From assembly GCA_001953115.1 (NCBI GenBank), contig LSSL01000161.1, positions 132,458 through 196,457 of the forward strand: a stretch of DNA of 64,000 bases, given 5' to 3'. Source of the stretch: Smittium mucronatum (taxonomy: Eukaryota > Kickxellomycota > Harpellomycetes > Harpellales > Legeriomycetaceae). Both the position numbers and the translations under genes were made by a program. Shown here piece after piece: positions 1-13,554 of the stretch (position 1 is the stretch's first letter; each line of letters begins with the position of its first letter). Below the pieces are notes generated by a model. That model made no database searches. It saw only the letters and a program-made list of their open reading frames with translations, and was not told the origin of the DNA.

Positions 1-3000
1 TTTAAAATAAATATAAAGATTGTTTAATAACTTTTTTTTTAAATCACTGAATTTTATTATAAGATAAATTTATTAAATTATATATAATTTTAAAAAATAA
101 TTATAATTAAACCACATCAAATTTGTTTTTTTTTTAGGAAGAAAATCACTAATGAAATTTAATTAAATTCAATAAATGAGTATTTCATGAAGAGGATCGA
201 TTGGGATGAATAATAGAAATATGAGAAGTGCGTTAATACAGTAAATCAGTGATAAAAAAAAATTCGTATAAAAATATATATAAAAAAACTTAATTTTCTT
301 AAAAAAAGAAAAGAAAATGGAGTTATTTTAAAATAAGAATAAAAATATTCACTCCCACCCGCTTAAATTTGGTGAATTATTTGAATAAAGCCATAAAAAT
401 ACATTTGAATTTTACAAATATTCTTTTTTTTTTCTATGAATAGTTCGCCATAATAATAAAATAAGATCAATTTTCTTTCTAAAAGTCAAAATTAATAGAT
501 ATAAATATTGAAGGTTTTGACATCAGACATCCAAAATATATAAAAAACAAGTGAGCTTGATAAAAAAACTAGACTGGAGAACAGGGTTTAAATTTAACCA
601 CTATTTAGACTAAAAGCTTACTCAAACATCCTGAGAACTGAAACTGAAATTTCAATCCTATTTTAGGCTTTCTTTTAATTTTTTCTAGTAGATGTAGAGG
701 TGAATATTTTTTTTTTACAATTGTATATAATTTATATTAATCCTACTGATAGTACAAAAAAATCGAAAGTCTTTAATACCAGTGGATTGATCTTATTCTA
801 GATTTAGCATATGTATCACTTTAATTAATCTCAGTATAACCATCCCTTAAAAAGATGACTGTTTACAACTATGAAGCGAGGAATTTTATTTTTTTGCAAA
901 TAAAACCAGTGGAAACCAGAATTATTTTTTTTGCATTTTGCTCAGGTATTAATATTTTTGTCTATAGGCCAACATGCTAATACCTTAGGAAGTTTGGTTG
1001 GCATATAGTATCTGAATACTAAATCAAGTATTAAATTTTTTTAAACGAATGGCTAGGTATCCATAGATTTAATTCGATATTTTTTATAAAAAGATAACTT
1101 GTTTGAATTTCTAATTCTTTATGACATTTTAATAGAATTAATAAAAATAATTCCTTCATTAAAAAAGTCTAATTTTCCACCTTCAATTTCATATAAAATC
1201 AGCCAAGGTTTGAAGAACTCCATAACAGCAAATTTTTGGATGGTATTTAAAGTATTTTATCAGAATAAAATGGAATATAATCAGCTAGTAATTTACTTAT
1301 TCTCCTTTTTCTAATTAATTTAACAACGGATCACTCGGATATACTTCCATCTCCCCTAAACTAGGATTTACTATTTTTTTTTCAAAAATAATTATAATCT
1401 ACCCAATAGCATGTAGTGTTTTCGCACTTGAAAAAAACTGCGGGTAATAAAAAAATTTTCGTATGAAATAGTTATCATGGGCCAAATTTAAAGTATAATT
1501 AGTAAGAATTTAAATAAAAAAATTGGGATGATTTTATGAATTATTTTTTACATATTATCACACCCTTTTTTTAAAATTTTAAAAGTGGCAATATTAATTA
1601 TTTACCTCCAACTTTATTTAAAAATTAAAAGAATATTAGAATAAAAATATTGGGAAGAGGTATATAGATACTTGAATATATATATATATATATAGGTTCA
1701 GGAAGAAATGTTCGGATCCTTATTATTTGGGCCAAATATTTTGAAATGTCTTATCGTCACTACATTGCAAATTATCACTAAAAAAATAGGAGCGGCATTC
1801 AGTGCTTTCATTAAAATTTCATTTTGTTTTTCTATTCTTTTTTGGTAAATTGTAAAATCGAGTCAAATCAAGTGAATCTGTACCAAATAGTGTTTATGAA
1901 AATCAAACATTAATTTATTAGTCAAATTAAGTTAAAAAATCAATTTTGGTAAAAATTAGTAAATTTTATATCAGATTAAGTAAAAAAAGTATAATAACTT
2001 GACAGTAAAAAGGAAATATAGGTATCCAAAATTTAAAATTATGCAATTTTATTGGTCTATTATCAAAAAAATAATTTTCCTTAACTCTAAAAAGATGGTT
2101 ATAATGATTTAATTAATACATATTTTTGAAATACGGATTAATAATCATTAAAGGCTAAAGAATTTAAATAATAAATTTCAATATAATATAATATTAAATA
2201 ATTTGCACCCATAAATTTTTAAATAGTTTCAATAAATTCTAACCATTTAATGGGGTTTTAAATGAACCTAATTATTCGGGTACAACCTTGCCTGGAGAAA
2301 GGAAAATTCACTCTTTTTTTAAAATTAATCTGCAAATAACATTATTTTACTTAATTTGATTTAAAATTTACCAATTTATCCATAAATGAGTTTTTTAACT
2401 TGATTTTTCAAAAATATTAATATTTAGTATTTAAAATACAATAAGATTCAAATTTACTCATTAGATTTCTTTCAATAAATCTTGCACATTTTTATTTGTT
2501 ATTCTTTTTTTTTTTTGAGCAAAGTGTAGAAGAAAAGAAAGAAAAGTAATTAATACTTCCAAATTTAATTACAATAAAATTTTCTACAAAATACAATAAG
2601 TAAATTAATGAAAATAACTCAATATTATAAGATTCATTTATGAAAAAAAAATTCAATAAATTTTTTTTTAGGAGTTATGTAACCATTTAAAATCATGTTA
2701 GTGAATGTTTGTTAGAGAATCGGGATGAAACGAGAATAAGCTATAAGAATAAATGATAATACAAACATCATTACCACAGATTTAATAATTCCGAATCGGA
2801 ATTTATTACTTAGTTTTTTTTAGAGAATTCCATAAAAAAATAATTTTTACAGGAGATTTTCAAAAATATCTTTAGCTTTCCATGTTTAAATTCAGTCCAT
2901 TGATTATATATATATTGAAAAGTGACTTAGATTTCAAATTTACTGTTTTTCTCCAATTTCAGTGATTTTTCATAATTTCAGAGATTTACCATAGTTTTAG

Positions 3001-3420
3001 ATTTTATTTTTAAATATCTCAATTTATAAGTTTCGACATCTTAATATAAATAGTAGAACTCTTGAAGTATTCACTTTTAAAATTATCAAAAAATCTAGAT
3101 AAAATTTTTTTTATCATTATAATCAATATATGAGATTCGTTTGAAAGAAAAAACTTTGCTAATAAATTTTTACTACCTTACTAATTATTAAATCTAGGAA
3201 CGAAAAATCCCCTAAATTATTTTGGTGAATAAATCAATTAGAAAAAATTAGTTTGGTTCAATTGGCAGTAGGGTGAGTAGCCTAATTATTGAAAGCTAAG
3301 ACTAATAAATTTATTGGCTATATATTGCAATAAATCAGCCAAAAAGTCTAAGCTTTGATTAGCTAATGATTTTTTAAGTCAAAAAAAAAATCCGAATTAA
3401 AAATGAAATCCCCTTATATG
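1..3420. other. A+T-rich intergenic DNA, no gene recognised
   Basis: This stretch is made of A/T homopolymer runs, short TA tracts (for example 1676-1695) and isolated open frames with no recognisable motif. The longest (1099-1314, 71 codons) is rich in F, I, L and K, as expected from translated A+T-rich DNA. Nothing further is seen on either strand up to the tRNA pair. Confidence 0.7.
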
Positions 3421-3424
3421 AAAA
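3421..3424 (-). terminator. Pol III T-run terminator of the tRNA pair
   Basis: Read on the minus strand, the first run of four T after the 3' end of tRNA-Asn lies here, about 12 nt downstream of the discriminator base. No T4 run lies between the Tyr and Asn genes, so one terminator probably serves both. Confidence 0.5.
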
Positions 3425-3436
3425 TTAAATATTTTT

Positions 3437-3510
3437 CGCTCCCACCTAGGCTTGAACTAGGAACCTCCTGATTAACAGTCAGACGCGCTAACCAATTGCG
3501 CCATGGAAGC
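3437..3510 (-). tRNA. tRNA-Asn (anticodon GTT)
   Basis: The minus strand folds into a complete cloverleaf. The acceptor arm is GCTTCCA paired with TGGGAGC, followed by discriminator G. The D arm is GCGC/GCGC. The anticodon stem is TCTGA/TCAGG with loop CTGTTAA, giving anticodon GTT. The T arm is CCTAG-TTCAAGC-CTAGG, which also holds the Pol III B box. There is no intron and no encoded CCA. The 5' end lies one base from the 3' end of the neighbouring tRNA-Tyr, so the two are almost certainly transcribed together. Confidence 0.95.
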
Positions 3511-3511
3511 T

Positions 3512-3592
3512 TCCGAACACCCGGGTTTGAACCAGGGACCTAGAGATATCAGTTTACTACAGTCTCCCGCTCTACCGCTGAGCTATATTCGG
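3512..3592 (-). tRNA. tRNA-Tyr (anticodon GTA) with a 9-nt intron
   Basis: The minus strand shows acceptor CCGAATA paired with TGTTCGG plus discriminator A. The C1-G72 pair is typical of eukaryotic tRNA-Tyr. The D arm is GCTC/GAGC. The anticodon stem GGAGA/TCTCT encloses a 16-nt loop instead of 7: CTGTAG, then nine extra bases (TAAACTGAT), then A. This matches the canonical intron position between nucleotides 37 and 38 and leaves anticodon GTA. The T arm is CCTGG-TTCAAAC-CCGGG. tRNA-Tyr genes of most fungi and animals carry an intron here. It is the upstream member of a tandem pair with tRNA-Asn. Confidence 0.95.
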
Positions 3593-6500
3593 ATGATCGC
3601 CTGCAAGGTTACAAAAACCTACTACTCATAATTACGTTTTTTCCGAAAGGCATTCCCTGTCTCAGCGTTTTGTCTCAACCCCTTTTCCAACACATATTAA
3701 GCACCATATATTATTATCATTATATTTTATAACTACGCCTTACTATGTCTTTTACAAGATTAATATAAGGGAATTGCAATTCCATTCCAAAAAGGGACCT
3801 TCTCCAGCTATTGTATTAATTTTTGAATAGTTATCAAGAAAGCAAAAAAATAAACCTGTCTAAATTTTAATAGGAATTATTAACTTAATATTTCCTGAAA
3901 GTCGAAATTTTATTCTTGATATTAAAAGTTACGACACTTCTTTGTCCAAATTTAATATTGTTATAATATAGTTTTTTTCTCTCACGTGGGGGTTCAACTT
4001 TTTTAGAACGGAAAAAATTCCGTATTTTTATTTTTTTATAACTCGATAAATTATTCTAACTAGTTACAATAATCTTTAATATGAAATTATGATTCATAAA
4101 TACATTTCAAGGTGTTATTTCTTTATTTCTCACATAATTTTTAAATTTAAAAAATGAAATTTTACTTTTAAATTTTAAGATTGATGGACATGCTGAATAT
4201 TTTCCTTATTTTTGGGCTACAAAGGAAGAATACCACTATCAGGAATTACAAAATTTGCATCAAGGGATAGTTGAAAAATAATAATTTATGTAGATAACTT
4301 AAATACAACATTTATATTTCTCCTAATAATAAAACGGTTAAAAATCATAGTGATTTAGTGACATAAAACGAATAGCAAAAAAACTAGGCTTTATAGTATA
4401 AAGTGAAAACATAGGAACATATGCGTGCACTACTGTTTTTTTTAAAATAAAAACAGTCTTATCTAGGCTAGTATTTTTATAAAAAATATCGAAATACAGC
4501 GATTTGATGAAAAATAAAAAATCATTAATTTTTTGGTACAAAAGTGTAACTTTAATATGAGAATACATTGGAAATTTACTCAATAAACTATATCAGTTAT
4601 TATTATAGTTTAAAAGATCGATTTTTTTATATTTCAATAAAGCCTAAAAACAATATGCATATAACTATTATTTTGTGATAAGTTATGCAAATGGGGAAAA
4701 TATATTATAAATAAACTAAGATTTATCCCAAAATAATTAAAATGTTTTGAATTACGCAAAAAATGTGAGTTAATATCTTTAAAAATCAAAGAAAAGATAG
4801 AGGGTCTTTTTTTAAAAAAAAATAATGAGAGCATAATTTTTATGCTATCAAAAAAACTGAATTATTTTTTTTTTTCAACTATTAAATATATAAAAAGTGA
4901 GTTAATTAAAATTTTAATTGAAAACAGCTTTATTTTAATACACAAGGTTAGAAAACATAGAATCCCAAAATGAAAATTGGCATCATTGATATTATATTTG
5001 ATATATTCTCAGAATACAAATATTTATATTTGCATAAAATTTAAAATAATCGAAATAACTTGATACGGATAATAGTGTTCTTCACTTTATTTTTCTGAAA
5101 AAAATTTAACATACAAAAATAATGGGGAAATTTTTGGTATTAACATTTTTTTAATTAAATTATCAATAAATCTGCATCCTTTTGGATTTAAAAAAAAATC
5201 ATATAGGAATATAAAGATTTTCAAATTTATTTCAAATTAAAATAAAAAATATGGTCAGGTGGTATTTATAATAATATAATCATATCAAAAATTATTCCAC
5301 ATTGAAAATTTTAATCAATTTAGAAATTTTCATGAAATAATAAAATTATATTGATAAAATTACAAAAAAGACAGAATATTTGTTTAATAAAAAATAGAAT
5401 ATATCAATATGATAACGATTAATCAAAATTTTGTACCTATTTTCATATAAAATATAAATTTATAAATAATTGTTAGTATATAAGAATTTCTGAATCTGAA
5501 TTAACCCAGGAGTGTAAAAATGATGAAACTAATAGAGCCATATTTTCTCTTTATATAATAAGACATGAGATTGGATACATGATGTAATTTTTTTGATATC
5601 TATAATGGTGCGGATAATTGATTTATATATATATATATATATATAAACTTAATTATAAATTTTGGGTCTTAGGTACCTAAAATTTGCCGTTAAAATAGAT
5701 GATTTTGAAATAATAACTCATAAGGACAATGGTAAGTATTCTAGCCGATAAAAATAAAATAAAATAAAATATACAAGACTTTGAAAAAACATATGATAAG
5801 ATAAAGAAGATGAGCGATATATAAATATAATTTTTTTATTATATTACGAATCAGTGGTGGTTTCGGCTAAAAAAAGGCCAATAAGAATTTTCTGTTAGTA
5901 AATTTCGGGGATTAAACCTAAATAAAAAAGATTAAGGTCATAAAAATTTTTTGAATTTATTTTTATACAAAAAAAAAAAGGTTTGTATTAATTTTATTTC
6001 ATTTTCATGTTGAATTTTTAATAAATTGTAGGTTTGATTTCCAGTAGAGATCGAGAAAATCTCTGAACAAGGAAAAGTTATAAACATTTTGTTTCCGAGT
6101 TAATTATTTATTTTTTAAAAAATTAATTTTTTTGCAGATATATTGAATTTTTATCTGGAAAAAGTAACAGATTATTAAGATATATAATAGAATTAAAAAC
6201 ATCATAATTCGGATGGAACAAGAAAATTAAGTTTGTTATGGAAAGACAAAATTTAGCACATGATGTATTATATTGAAAAAACAAAGAATAAAACGGGCTA
6301 ATAAATGTTAAGAGCGTATACAGGCATTTCTTGAAAGCGGATACAGTTAAATTAATACTGTTTAAATATATTTGTATTTTCTTTGAGAAAACTCAAGGAA
6401 AATTTCTTTCCTAAGTAAAAAAAACCTGAGTTTATATAAAACCAAGGGGTTTTAAAACCTAGGATATATTTTAGAAATTTAAAAAAAATTCTCTAAAAAA

Positions 6501-9500
6501 AATCCATTAAAATTTTTTATAAAAATTTTAGCTAATTTAGAGAATTTTAAACGATAAAATTGCCTGAATGTTAATATATATTAAAAAACGAACATAATAT
6601 ATTTAATTATATTAAAATAAATTCTTTTCAATAAAAAAATAGATAATAAAAATAAAAATTAATTACCGGTATTTATGTGTTATAAATGTTTAATTTGGAT
6701 ACTTTTAGTAAAAAAGTTATTAATACACCCTTTTATTTTATCAATAGAAACATAATAAAACAAAGAATACCATATTTTTATTATAATATAAATTTTAAAA
6801 TGAGTTTCATATACTCTTTTTTTTTCACTCGCTTAATTCAAAAAAAAAAAAAAGATCATTAAGGGTTCAAATTCCATTTTGTTAATAAAATCATAAAGTG
6901 TAACATCCGGATCTTTTGTTACTATTTTTTTTTGTGATAAGTTTAATCCGAGAACTAATAAAATGGTTTTTAAGAAAATTAAACTTTAATTCAGACTGAT
7001 GCTCAAATAAAATAAGTCATTAACCCATTTCAGTCGCATAGATACTAATGATAGCTCAAAGAAGATAGGGAAATTAAAAATATATAATAAAAGCATAATT
7101 TTTTTTAATGAATATTCATTAATTTAATTTAATTTAATAGGGGTTTCATGGGCGAGTTTGGCTTGAGGCATGATAAGTATTAAACTGGGAATAATAAACT
7201 AATATTTTCGGTTAATATTAAAAAAATCTTTTCTTTATATATCTTTATTCGTATATCTTTATCTATAGTTTAATTGTTGTATAAATTTTGAAGAAATAAT
7301 GATTTAATCTAATATTAGTGGATTAGAAATATTATTAAAATTAAAATACTTTCAGTAATTATGCGATTAATCGATCCAATAAAAATATAACAATAACTCA
7401 AGTTTTTCTGTGATTAATTTTGGATCTTTTAGTCTATTCATCCTTTAAAAAAAACTTTTTTCGTGGGGTTTCTTTAATTTTTTGGAAAATTTTGGTTTGT
7501 AACTCTTGAAACCATAAACGGCTCATATTTTTACTTAATTCTCTTAAATAATTTATAAAATTAGCTAAATGTTAAAATAAATAAGAAAAAAACTTATACA
7601 GACCTTGTTGAGAATTACTATTGTATTCTTGTTAGCCGAAAGCTTGTTTAAAGTTTGATATAAGTAAAAAAATTGTTATTTAGTTTTTAATTGCCTATTT
7701 AAGCATTGTTAAGATTTTTATTAATTATAAATACGCCAAAAAAAAGTTACTCATAATGTAAAAATAGAATTGATATTAGATATTTTCCAATAAAAAAAGA
7801 TAATATATTAACATAAAACAGATTTTTGATAATATCAAAAGTGGCTACTAAGTTTAAATTAAATGCATTCTCAAAAATAATATAAGTGATTATTTCGTAT
7901 AAATTCCTCTTTAATAATAGAAATTTGCAGGAATAAACACAATTTAATTCGTAAATATACCAATTTTCACTTTTTTTAAATAAGAATATTAAATAAAATA
8001 TTTATATCAGACAAAATTAAAAATTTAACAAATTTTCAATAGAAACATTTTTGAGCTAATTGCAAAATGGTCATAATTTTAAAGTATTTTAAAAAAATAG
8101 TTAGTTAAATTAACACGATTTTAAAGTATTTTAAAAAAATAGTTAGTTAAATTAACACGATTTTAAATATAGCAAATAAGAGTGCCTGAGTATCTATTAA
8201 TATAAATAATATATCTCATAGTACAAATGTTTATGACAAACTGACACTTCGATAATCTATTTGCCTAAAATATCTTGAAAATAAATTCTCAACACGTTTT
8301 TATTTTTCTCTAAAAAAAAATTTCGTACCATTTTGAGGTTAAAGTTTTGATTTATCATATTTTAAGTTCATCCTACTGTATTGTAAAAAAATTCCATTTA
8401 GCTCTATATAAAATGAAAAATTTTATCAAAAATATGTCTCTTAGTTACTCATTAATATTGCTGCATGAGGCTTAGTTTTTTTGCGATTACTTATCCTTAT
8501 TTTTCTAGAATATATAGATGAATAAACAAAAATAACACCAAGCATCCTACACCTTACCATATTTCTCATCTCGAATCATATTTTTGAATGGATTCCATCT
8601 GAGTTTAATTTATCAGCCATGCTAATTTATTGAATTTATAAATAATTTCCCCCAATCGCCTTAGTTTCAACATGATAAATTTCAGAAAAAATTATCCAAT
8701 CATAATCAACCCATATTTAAACCTTCATGGTCTAGTTTACATTTAATTTAATAATTGGGAATTTATGATATTAAAATTGACATGTATAACTAATTTAGTA
8801 AGGTTAGGTATATATATCAACTATAGAAACAGATATTATTTCAACAATTTTTCAAATATAACCCGAAAAATTGAAATTTTAAAATCCAAGGTTACCAAAA
8901 ATTCATTTTAAAACCATTAAATTTTCTTAGTAAAGAACAACAAAAAAAGAAAATATTAAAAAATCTGAAGTCCGATTTAAAAAACACCAATTTTACAAAA
9001 GATACAAAAACAGCTACTATTTTATATTATAATATTAAAAATAAATATATAAATTTTCCATATAAAATTTTTCTAAGGGTTGAAATTTTTTAGCAACTGA
9101 GGACTTAAGTTAAAGTACACTGTGAAAATAATTACTAAAACACAGTAATATTTCATAATTACCTATCTTTATTAAATTTAAAAAGATCATTTTAGATTTA
9201 ATTATTCGAAAAGTCTATCAGTGGAATCACTATTTAGGTTTATTTGGTGGGAAAGATGTAGGTATAAATTTCTCCACTTTTAAGGATAATATAGTGAATC
9301 AGAATCCGAAAGCCTCTATTAAATTCAGTTTTTCAGATAAATAAAACCTTTAGATGAACCTCCAATGCTATATATCAAAAATTTGGCCCCAAAATATTGA
9401 CGAGTATTTTTTTATAGAGAAAAATGAAGAAAAAGATAGAATTTATTTCTCACGATATTTTGGTTCAATAGAAATTAAGAAGTATCAGTGTGCCATATAT

Positions 9501-12500
9501 TTTTTTCCTATAATAATATTTTTATATTAATCAATAATTATGCACTGTTATTAGATAAATTAAAAATCGGATTGATTTATTTGATTAATTCCGATAATTT
9601 TTTGGAAATTTGACCATTTAATAAATATTTTCAAAAAAATGACTATTTTTTTAATTAGTCTTTTTAAAATTAAATATTATTAAAAATGAACCTGAGTATT
9701 TTCTGTTAAAGGTAATCCCTCATATATTAAAGCTTCTTTTTTTACATTGAAATTATTTTTAATTGTTTAATATTCTTTTTTTTTTGTATAAATAAACTCT
9801 TTATTCATTTAAAAAAAAATTTGAAAAACATTATTAGAAAAAAAAAAATTAGAAGCACATTTATTTATTCGAGATGAATGTTAATTTTTTGATTTAGTTT
9901 CAAAAAATTAATATATATCTAAATTATTAGTGTTTAGAAATTATGTATTTTTTTTCTTCGAATTTAAGTTTTGATGGATAAAAAACCCACCAGATGCATA
10001 ATTTCTTACAATTAAACTTTAAAAGTACAAATATACTTGAAAATTAAATTATCACGTTTTTTTCTTTGTTACTCATATATTAAAAGTTTTAAAACAAAAA
10101 TTAAAAGCAAAAATATAATTTAGCATTAAAAAATTTCACATTAAAAAATCATATATATAGCTAATATGAAATTTCTAAAGCTTATTTCATAAATATTTAG
10201 CTAAAAAATTTCAAAATTATAGGAATAAATTAGTTATGTAAAATTTCCTATTTTATCTATGGAGAAATGTGCCAATTTTATATAAAAAAACTTGATATTA
10301 AATGTTATAATGATTAGAAATCATGAGTCATCTTTTTGAAAACACCATGAATGATATTGATTTTGGAAATTTTTCATTGGTGATTTTTTCTAATATAATA
10401 CGTTTCAGAATTTTAATAATGTTTAAATGTAAAAATATAGGCAAAATATATATTTTTTCAATTTATTTTGTGTATTATCAACTAAATATAATTTATAATC
10501 AGTTTTAATAATATTTTTTGTTCTATATTTCCACTGAATGAAGTATTTATAAAAATATATATCTTTTAACATGTTATTAACAATTTATCTAAAGTAAAAT
10601 ATATTAGGTATAATAAATAATGAAATCCAATAAAAATCGTAAGGTATTATATATCATACGCTCTAAATATCGACAGCCTAAAAAAAATACAACGACCTTA
10701 AAAAAATCTATAACTTACACTTCATAGATATTTAAAAAGTATAAACACGGGCGCGAAGATGTCCTTTCAAAGAGAAAAATAGAAGATATCTTTTCAAATA
10801 TCATTTATTTGATACTGAATTAGTATTGAGAGTTTTTATAATAAATAACAGATATTTATAAAAGTATTCAACATAATTGATCATATAATGACATTTTTTT
10901 TAGTTGAATATGTTTAAATTTATGGTTTTTTTAATTAATAGAAAAAATAATATATTTGTATAATACACTTTATAATAAGTATGGATTTAATTCATCTACA
11001 CTTTGCTAATTCGCTTCTATATTTAATTTTAATAAGTTCTTAATTAATTTTTTTTATGGAACATGTTATAAGGATTCAATCTAATTTTATTTGTTTTTTT
11101 TTAAATTAAATACGATTTGATTTCTATTAATTTCTTAGTTTTATCAAAACTTTTTTTTATGAAAAATCATGAAAAAAATAAAAATTTCGATATATTGGTG
11201 ATCTGAAATCGAAAAAACACCAAAAAACTTATTTAATAGATAAAATAATATAAAAATAAAGTTTAATCATGTATATATCTAAAATATAGAGCATATGTAA
11301 TAATAGCAATCGGATTAGATATATATATATATTTTTCATGTAATTGATGGTTTTCAGTAATTGAAATACAGGGTTATATGAATAATTATCTTTATATTAG
11401 TCATAATTATAATAAAAAAAATGAAAACTTAAAAATAATTTTGGATATTAAATTGTTATTTATTTTAGTTCGTGGAAAGGAGTACTAAAAGACATAAATT
11501 ATTTTGAAAAATTTCACTTTTTTATATAATTCTAAAAAGTTGAGAAATCAAAGCAACTAAAACTAGAAATTTTTATGATAAAACGGATGAAAGTTTTCAG
11601 TTTCTATTCTTTTGATACTTTAATCAAAATTTATTTATATTCAAAGGATATAAAGAAAATTTTCCAATAAATTAAGTCTAACCGTTGAAAACCTATATTT
11701 TTATGATTTTTTACTTAAAAGAAATTGTGGAACGGATCATATTAATTAGATAAAAAATAAAACTTGAAACTAGTTTGTTGAAAAATCAAGAAGAAATCCG
11801 ACATATTTCGTTTTCTCCAGAAATTTTTTACAGTAATTACTGATCCTGTTCCTAAATCATTGTATAATAATTACCAATAGCTTTTTTTTAAAATAATTTA
11901 TGTAAAAATTTGCAACAAGCTGGATTTTTTAACTTATCACCATTATTAGATAAAATGGGGTTTTAATTAAAAGCTCATCTTTTACTATAATAATATGTGT
12001 TTCTATAAACATAGGTAAGTCATTTAAATTTTTAAAGATGACCTTATAGCTTTTTTTCAAAGGTTAATGGGGGATTTTTCTTCAAGAAAAGTTTATTTAT
12101 TTAGTTTGAATTTTGTAAACCATCATCAAAAAACATTTTTTTGGTGATAAAAAGCTGAAATTGTGGGGATATTTTTTAAAAAAATAACTTACCCTAGTTA
12201 ACAGGGTCATTTGAAAAAAAAATAATAATAATAAAAAATGCTGTATAAAAGCAGCTGGAATTTTTCAATAAAAATGTTGTTGTTATTATTATTTAAAAAT
12301 CTATTAGGAAATTAACTTTTTTATTTAAGACTATAAAAAAAGCGAAAGAAATTCTGATATTTTTTAGGTGATGATGGTGTTTAAAAGTGAATTTTTGGTT
12401 GTAAATTTATTTAAGTTGAAGCAATAGTTGTAACTATAAATTAAAAACTAATTATTACATGCATGATATTTTGTTTAAATTATAATAATAAAAAGGAGGT

Positions 12501-13068
12501 TTGGGTGGAGTAGGCAAATAAAAATCATTACTATTATCTTAGTCTAATCGCTTTCCTCCACAAAGCAATAGGGTGTAAAAAATAGGATATTTAATACCTC
12601 ATGTGTTGGAAAATAAAAAGGTTTTCTAATAATTTTCAAGTGGAATCATAAAAATAAAAAATTGTGTATATGGAATTTCCTTGTGTTTCTCTTTTAATCA
12701 GATTTTTTTTAACAAGACGATAATCGTGGTTTCTTGTACCATTTAAATTTACTTTTAGAAGTGATTTTTAAGAATAAAACAATATTTTGAGTAAATTTTA
12801 ATACATTTTCATTAAGTGAGATAAACTAATTTTTTACGCTAAAAAAATCCTTTAATTGTTTTGCGATCGTATTTTTTTTTAAATTGGTTATTTTTTGAAT
12901 ACAAAAATGCACTTCCATCAAACCAATGATACTAATTGAGAATGTATTAAAGATTTATTACAATTTTTATAACAGTATAACAAAATAAAAAGATGATATT
13001 TTATCAGAAGTTATAAATAATAAAAATATTTTTACAACTTTACCAGTATTTGCGATCAAAAATAAAAG
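3593..13068. other. A+T-rich gene desert
   Basis: There are no protein-coding or RNA genes that I can support. The region holds A/T runs, TA tracts (5625-5645, 11318-11333), a perfect 42-bp tandem duplication at 8077-8160, and scattered short open frames (4338-4583, 4634-4834, 10323-10508) of low-complexity F/I/N/K/Y composition. The first 250 bases upstream of the tRNA pair are slightly less A+T-rich. Confidence 0.65.
8077..8160. repeat. Perfect 42-bp tandem duplication
   Basis: Two identical, abutting 42-bp units (8077-8118 and 8119-8160) begin ttttaaagtattttaaaa and end attaacacga. They are followed by the first few bases of a third unit. There is no divergence between the copies, so the duplication is recent or an assembly effect. 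Confidence 0.9.
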
Positions 13069-13454
13069 ATGAAAATGAATTCAGCCGAAAATTTCCAAAA
13101 TTTGCCGAGACTTCCTGCTTCTGACCATTTTTTCCAAGCAATATCGAAAAGAAGCAGTTGTAAAAATATTAATAATCAGGTTATTTGCTTCTATTTCAAA
13201 AATATGGTGACAAATGAAACTTTTTGATATTTTTTAACTATTTTCAAATCTTTACTAATTTTTCAAGAGGTTTCAAAAACTAATTATTTTTTTTTATTAA
13301 AGTATAAATCAATTTTCTCCATTAATACCTTGTAAAGGTCAACTAGGCTAAAATGAAGAGTTTTGCCAAATTATGAAACAAAATAGATTATTAAGAACAT
13401 GATCTGATACTATTCGAGGAGCTCAAGCAAACCAAGAAAATTATTAAGGAGTAA
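13069..13454 (+). CDS. Possible small multi-exon gene, convergent with EED (unrecognised)
   Basis: A non-low-complexity open stretch starts with ATG at 13069 and reads M-K-M-N-S-A-E-N-F-Q-N-L-P-R-L-P-A-S-D-H-F-F-Q-A-I up to codon 37. A possible donor (GTTATT at 13180) follows, and a branch-like TACTAAT plus TTTTTCAAG lies downstream. A second exon-like stretch at about 13396-13454 reads HDLILFEELKQTKKIIKE then a TAA stop, after an acceptor-like ATTATTAAG. A middle exon near 13300-13337 (INQFSPLIPCK) matches the phase of the last one, but I could not make it join the first in frame. Composition differs from the surrounding desert and is protein-like. Family not recognised; the model is incomplete and could be wrong. 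Confidence 0.3.
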
Positions 13455-13554
13455 AAGACATGTTAAAAAGAGCCACGTGTTTATAAATGAGAATATAACA
13501 AATAATTATAAGCAGTTGTATTTTCACAGTTTTCAATTATGTTTACTTATTGAT

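Noticed and set aside
1099..1314. 71-codon plus-strand ORF
   Set aside because: Composition is that of random A+T-rich DNA and no family feature is visible.
6855..6880. GGGTTCAAATTCC, a Pol III B-box-like sequence
   Set aside because: No acceptor, D or anticodon arm can be formed around it; the upstream bases are an A run.
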